This document shows positions 60,852-64,000 of a stretch of DNA of 64,000 nt, one piece after another. Within the stretch, counting starts at the first letter, position 1. Each line of letters opens with the position of its first letter. The stretch is taken from assembly GCA_964432885.1 (NCBI GenBank), contig CAYSPG010000005.1, forward strand, positions 62,001 through 126,000, written 5' to 3'. A program made the position numbers and the translations under genes. A model generated the notes under the pieces. That model was not told the origin of the DNA and ran no database searches. It saw only the letters and a list, made by a program, of their open reading frames with translations. Source of the DNA: CAYSPG01 sp964432885. Lineage in GTDB: Bacteria > Bacteroidota > Bacteroidia > AKYH767-A > OLB10.

Positions 60852-62531
60852 TTATTGTATCACAAACCTGCTTGTATAAACCCTATCTCCACTCACAACC
60901 TTAGCCACATACATGCCTTTGGGGTAGGTGCTCAATGGGATTATTATGCTTTTGGTGGCGTTGCTTACGGTGGTGGTGTAGATGATTTGACCGAGGGAAG
61001 AGATTAGTGAAATGGTTATTGAGTTATTGAGTTGATTAGGTAGGGTGATGGTGATGTTGTCTTTGGCTGGGTTAGGGGTAATGCGGAGATTGAATATTGA
61101 AGATTGAATATTGAATATTGAAGTGGCGGTGTCGGGGGCGAGTTTGATGATCCAGTAGTCGGTGGTACATTGCGGAATGCAATTGGTGTCAACGTTGTTT
61201 TCTGTTTTATCGCCCGAAATGTTTGAACGGGAATACCCGCTAAGGATATATCCGTCATCGGTAGTTTGTTTAATGAAACCGAGTTCGTCAGAATGATTTC
61301 CTCCAATAGTGTTTTGCCACTGAATGTTTCCTGTGCTGTCTGTTTTAACAATCCAATAATCCCAATCACCAATGCAGTTTTCTGCTTTATCGCCAGAAAT
61401 GTTTGACTGTGAAGTTCCGCCAACGATATATCCTCCATCAGCAGTTTGATTGATTGAGTAAAGCCAATCACTGTTGTTCCCCCCAATGGTATTCTGCCAT
61501 TGTGTGTTTCCTATGGCATCGGTTTTTACAATCCAGTAATCCACAACTCCAATACTATTTTCGGTTTTATCGCCTGAGATGTCTGATTGAGAATATCCAC
61601 CAAGCATATAGCCTCCATCTGCGGTTTGTTGAATGGAACAAAGCCAATCACCAGTGTTACCCCCTATGGTGTTTTGCCATTGTATATTCCCAATGGAGTC
61701 TGTTTTTACCATCCAGTAATCATAATTTCCAATACAGTTTTCCGTTTTATCGCTTGAAATGTCTGATTTGGAATTTCCTCCAACAATAAATCCCCCATCA
61801 TAGGTTTGTTGAATGGAAGAAAGCCAATCCTCATTGTATCCTCCAATGGTGTTTTGCCATTGTATATTTCCAATGGAGTCTGTTTTTACCATCCAGTAAT
61901 CCCAATTTCCGATGCAGTTTTCAGTCTTATCGCCAGAACTGTCTGACCGAGAATGTCCGCCAAGGATATATCCTCCATCTGTAGTTTGTTGGATGGAAAT
62001 AAGATAATCTTCATTACTCCCCCCAATTGTATTTTGCCATTGTATATTTCCAATGGAATCTGTTTTTACGATCCAGTAGTCATTACCACCATTGGTGTTT
62101 TCCGTTTTATCGCCTGAAACATGTGAATAAGAATATCCACCAAGTATATAGCCTCCGTCAGTGGTTTGTTGGGTGGAAAGAAGATGATCGCCAGCGCTTC
62201 CACCAATTGTATTCTGCCATTGAATGTTGCCTAATGAATCTGTTTTTACTATCCAGTAATCAAAATTTCCAATACTATTTTCCGTTTTATCACCTGTAAT
62301 GTTTGAGATTGAACTTCCCCCTAAAATATAACCGCCATCATTTGTTTGCTGAATAGAATTGAGTAGGTCGTCATCATTCCCCCCAATCGTATTCTGCCAC
62401 TGTATAGCGGGGCCGGTTTGGGCGGGGGCGTTGATGAAGGCAGCACCAAATGTTAAAATAAGCGGAATTGCAAAAATTTGGGGTGTAATTTTGGATCCAA
62501 AATTGGATCTTTTTTTTGGCGGGGTTTTCAT
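60852..62531 (-). CDS. Secreted seven-repeat protein with T9SS sorting domain
   Basis: A 559-residue protein starting at MKTPPKKRSNFGSK (62531), with a signal peptide ending about NAPAQ. Seven repeats of about 60 residues follow, each with QWQNTIGG...D.L.SI.QT.DGGYI.GG.S.S..SGDKTEN.IG..DYWIVKTDS.GN, a pattern of SBBP-like propeller blades. Seven copies would close one seven-bladed beta-propeller. The C-terminus is a T9SS type A domain (ITPNPAKDNITITLPNQLNN...YPKGMYVAKVVSGD). An upstream in-frame ATG (62555) is rejected because a perfect promoter box lies between. A repeat-derived stretch encoding IFNIQSSIFN joins the two parts. Confidence 0.85.
   Translation of the reverse strand: MKTPPKKRSNFGSKITPQIFAIPLILTFGAAFINAPAQTGPAIQWQNTIGGNDDDLLNSIQQTNDGGYILGGSSISNITGDKTENSIGNFDYWIVKTDSLGNIQWQNTIGGSAGDHLLSTQQTTDGGYILGGYSYSHVSGDKTENTNGGNDYWIVKTDSIGNIQWQNTIGGSNEDYLISIQQTTDGGYILGGHSRSDSSGDKTENCIGNWDYWMVKTDSIGNIQWQNTIGGYNEDWLSSIQQTYDGGFIVGGNSKSDISSDKTENCIGNYDYWMVKTDSIGNIQWQNTIGGNTGDWLCSIQQTADGGYMLGGYSQSDISGDKTENSIGVVDYWIVKTDAIGNTQWQNTIGGNNSDWLYSINQTADGGYIVGGTSQSNISGDKAENCIGDWDYWIVKTDSTGNIQWQNTIGGNHSDELGFIKQTTDDGYILSGYSRSNISGDKTENNVDTNCIPQCTTDYWIIKLAPDTATSIFNIQSSIFNLRITPNPAKDNITITLPNQLNNSITISLISSLGQIIYTTTVSNATKSIIIPLSTYPKGMYVAKVVSGDRVYTSRFVIQ
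61124..62405 (-). repeat. Seven tandem 180-bp coding repeats
   Basis: Imperfect tandem copies encoding the 60-residue propeller units. Nucleotide identity between neighbouring copies is high (for example IQWQNTIGG and DYWMVKTDSIGN codons), so recent unequal exchange is likely and assembly or copy-number error is possible here. Confidence 0.9.
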
Positions 62532-62536
62532 GCATC

Positions 62537-62544
62537 CAAATATA
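62537..62544 (-). promoter_or_regulatory. -7 element TATATTTG for the repeat-protein gene
   Basis: Perfect TAnnTTTG on the minus strand, 5 nt from the ATG at 62531. It supports that start and a leaderless message. Confidence 0.6.
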
Positions 62545-62723
62545 GCCTTTTTCACTCTGTAAAGTAATAAAATTTAAGTTTTTTATCAACTCCAAAAGCC
62601 GCGTTTTTGTAGTGTCCAGACAGGACAAAAACCCCCTTTTTTGACCCCCTAAATATACTGTTTGCAAGCGATTGACAATGACTTTGGCATGCCATAGATT
62701 GGTCGCCCTTAAAATCAAATGGT

Positions 62724-62954
62724 ATGAAAACAAATCAATACAAGCGTGCGCAAGACCTTATGGGCCACGCCAACTGCCTTGCACTGTGCGATGCGCTGGG
62801 TGCTTGTGCTTTTACCGCTGCCGGATACAAAAAATATGTGGCCGATAAAAAAATTGAAACCCTGATTTTAAATAATCATTCGGTTGCTTATATACAACGT
62901 AAAACCGGGCTTAGCCGCTCAACGGTGTGGCGTAAATATAAAAAGTTTAAATAG
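62724..62954 (+). CDS. Very small helix-turn-helix protein
   Basis: A 76-residue basic protein. The C-terminal half is a clear recombinase/resolvase-style HTH: IETLILNNHSVAYIQRKTG then LSRSTVWRKYKKF. The N-terminal half (MGHANCLALCDALGACAFTAAGYKKY) is short, Cys/Ala rich and unassigned. No catalytic domain is present, so it is a DNA-binding protein only, or the remnant of a larger invertase or transposase-associated gene. A TGACTTTG at 62678-62685 is a weak promoter candidate. It is directly upstream of the 21-bp array. Confidence 0.65.
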   Translation: MKTNQYKRAQDLMGHANCLALCDALGACAFTAAGYKKYVADKKIETLILNNHSVAYIQRKTGLSRSTVWRKYKKFK

Positions 62955-62981
62955 CTTACTGATAGTACCGGTTTAAAAATT

Positions 62982-63010
62982 TTGTTTCAGGTTTTAAAAA
63001 TCTGAAACAA
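62982..63010 (+). terminator. Hairpin after the small HTH gene
   Basis: Perfect arms TTGTTTCAG (62982-62990) and CTGAAACAA (63002-63010), extended inward by G-T and T-A pairs to leave almost no loop. There is no T-run after it, so termination is uncertain. Its right arm contributes most of an AAACAAT (63006-63012) in phase with the array. Confidence 0.5.
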
Positions 63011-63068
63011 TGGTGATACTACTATTGCCATTGATTTGGCAATTGCAACTGCTGATGCCGTTGTTTGT

Positions 63069-63362
63069 AAACAATAAAGGGAGAAGTTTAATCAATGATG
63101 TTAACCGGTTAAACAATAAAGCCAGACACTGAATCAATGTCATCTCCGACTGACGCAATGTCAGCCTGGGGTTAAACAATAAAGTCAGAGGGTAAAACAA
63201 TAGCGTTACCCAATCAAACAATAATGTCAGATAGGTAAACAATAACGTTAGTCATACAAACAATGCAATCAGATAGTTAAACAATAATCTCAAACAGTTA
63301 ATCAATGCATTCAGTCATTAAATCAACGGTGTTAGATACATAAACAATGGAGGCAGGGGTAT
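63069..63362. repeat. Fourteen helically phased 21-bp units with AAACAAT core
   Basis: Units start at 63069 and every 21 bp to 63342 with no slip. Eight begin with perfect AAACAAT from 63069 to 63279, plus the last at 63342; the others are AATCAAT (63090, 63132, 63300), ACGCAAT (63153) and AATCAAC (63321). Bases 8-21 diverge, though T(C/T)AG or CAG at positions 12-14 recurs in most units. A further in-phase AAACAAT stands at 63006, exactly three units earlier. Twenty-one bp is two turns of B-DNA, so all cores face the same side of the helix. Confidence 0.9.
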
Positions 63363-63507
63363 AGTATATGCGTGTAAAATGGCAAGCAAAACTGTATCAA
63401 TACTCATCACTACATTCAAAAGGGTTTTAATCTAAAACAATAAATAAAAAATCACTATTGTCCGATTAAAAGAAGATGTGTGTTATGCGATGAAGTAAAA
63501 TCAGAGA

Positions 63508-63572
63508 TCATATCCCCTCTCCCTTGGAGAGGTGTTGCCTGCCTGCCGGTAGGCAGGGGGTGAGGTGCGCGT
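63508..63572. repeat. Palindrome-rich dispersed element
   Basis: Contains CTCTCCCTTGGAGAG (arms CTCTCC/GGAGAG) and CTGCCTGCCGGTAGGCAG (arms CTGCCT/AGGCAG). It ends in GGGGTGAGGTGCGCGT, which is identical to 39045-39060. It looks like a dispersed intergenic repeat family member; the copy at 39045 is only its end. Confidence 0.75.
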
Positions 63573-63648
63573 TGGCATTTAGCGCATTACAAGGTTAGTT
63601 GGACAATCATGATGAAAAATAAATAATTAACAACAAACATTTAAAATT

Positions 63649-64000
63649 ATGGACAAATTACAAGAAGACATTTTAAACATGTTTCAAACCACCAATGATG
63701 TAATGCTAACCCATGCAGCCAACTATGCAGGCAATATACCACTGCAAGATGCCGTTACCGAACTTGGCGAGGGTATTGATAATATTGAAGACCTGCGCGA
63801 CCAGCAGGAAGAAGCCACCACCGGAGTAACGCAGGATAAAGGAAATAAACGCGAAACGCTTGAAACCCTTACCCTGCAGATAGGCAGCGTAATTGCCTTT
63901 TACGCGGCAAAGATTAATAACCGCACACTGATGGATAAAGTAAATTTTACCAAAACCGAATTGATGCGTGCCCGCGATAATGAGTTGCCCGGCATGAGCG
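63649..64000 (+). CDS. Hypothetical protein, 3' end beyond window
   Basis: An open frame from ATG 63649 runs off the right edge (117 codons visible). The sequence MDKLQEDILNMFQTTNDVML, THAANYAGNIPL and a Gln/Glu-rich coiled region IDNIEDLRDQQEEATT is soluble and mostly helical, with no signal peptide. The codon use looks like real coding sequence (no rare runs), and the product resembles the short helical Bacteroidota hypothetical proteins that start M..L..R.L.MY..V...L, a resemblance from memory only. It is the first gene downstream of the 21-bp array. Confidence 0.6.
   Translation, partial: MDKLQEDILNMFQTTNDVMLTHAANYAGNIPLQDAVTELGEGIDNIEDLRDQQEEATTGVTQDKGNKRETLETLTLQIGSVIAFYAAKINNRTLMDKVNFTKTELMRARDNELPGMS

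Larger units (their letters stand above)
62955..63648. other. 694-bp intergenic region holding a hairpin, a 21-bp array and a palindromic repeat
   Basis: I find no credible gene in this gap; a minus-strand frame through the array (62994-63242) only translates the repeat. It contains, in order, a hairpin at 62982-63010, the periodic array at 63069-63362 and a palindrome-rich element at 63508-63572. The segment 63363-63507 shows nothing. Confidence 0.8.

Noticed and set aside
62994..63242. Minus-strand 82-codon frame with LTLLF-type heptads
   Set aside because: It is the translation of the 21-bp array (7 codons per unit), starts at TTG, and lacks a plausible ribosome site or family match. The periodicity is better explained at DNA level.
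63069..63362. CRISPR array
   Set aside because: The period is 21 bp with only a 7-bp core. There are no conserved 24-37 bp repeats, no unique spacers of uniform length and no cas genes.

Overview
The window reads as chromosomal DNA of an AT-rich Bacteroidota bacterium. Several independent signs agree. LpxC is fused to FabZ. The branched-chain keto-acid dehydrogenase E1 alpha and beta chains form one polypeptide, and GAPDH is of the long form (about 490 residues). Four very large secreted proteins end in type IX secretion (T9SS) sorting domains. Many genes are preceded by the Bacteroidota -7 promoter element TAnnTTTG. No rRNA, tRNA, CRISPR array, insertion sequence or prophage was seen. Most of the window is ordinary core genome with a secreted or envelope accessory layer.

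Layout. 1-6.5 kb: end of an ALG10-like membrane glycosyltransferase, then lpxD and lpxC/fabZ (lipid A), an SRPBCC-GyrI protein, a polytopic membrane protein and an Mpo1-like protein. 6.5-11.1 kb: ybaB, then leftward operons gdh-psd and mazG-trmD-rplS. 11.2-14.7 kb: a PagL-like lipid A deacylase and an MBOAT/SGNH O-acylation pair. 14.9-20.7 kb: a CotH-type T9SS protein, two small exported proteins, and a tightly overlapping VTC-DUF4956-DUF2490 operon. 20.7-31.7 kb: a beta-helix T9SS protein, a VWA protein, a PyrR-like phosphoribosyltransferase, Ppx/GppA, a sigma-54 type response regulator without a DNA-binding domain, and a 1450-residue sugar-dehydrogenase-like T9SS protein. 31.7-41.6 kb: M20 dipeptidase, fabD, an EamA transporter, an RMDN-like TPR protein, a P460-type cytochrome lipoprotein, a CPA2 antiporter, truA and an MsbA-type ABC exporter.

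41.6-42.6 kb is a decayed stretch with two terminators, a fibronectin-like pseudogene and a 22-bp-arm palindrome. 42.7-56.4 kb: E1 fusion, OmpA-like protein, a pepsin-type aspartic protease, ftcD, a flippase, pckA, gap, an MFS transporter and a CoA-binding protein. 56.4-62.6 kb: a response regulator/histidine kinase pair, a membrane glycosyltransferase-like protein and a T9SS protein with seven 60-residue repeats. 62.7-64.0 kb: a tiny HTH protein, an unusual intergenic array, and the start of a gene that runs off the window.

The genes converge on the envelope (lipid A, phospholipid, O-acylation, export, T9SS surface proteins) and on amino-acid and central carbon metabolism (Gdh, FtcD, E1, PEPCK, GAPDH). 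The least expected signal is at 63069-63362: fourteen units of exactly 21 bp, about two helical turns, each starting with AAACAAT or a close variant, with the rest of the unit diverged. Other points of interest are the VTC/DUF4956/CotH neighbourhood, eukaryote-like families (ALG10, RMDN, pepsin, Mpo1), likely leaderless transcripts, and word-like short repeats that have entered coding sequences.
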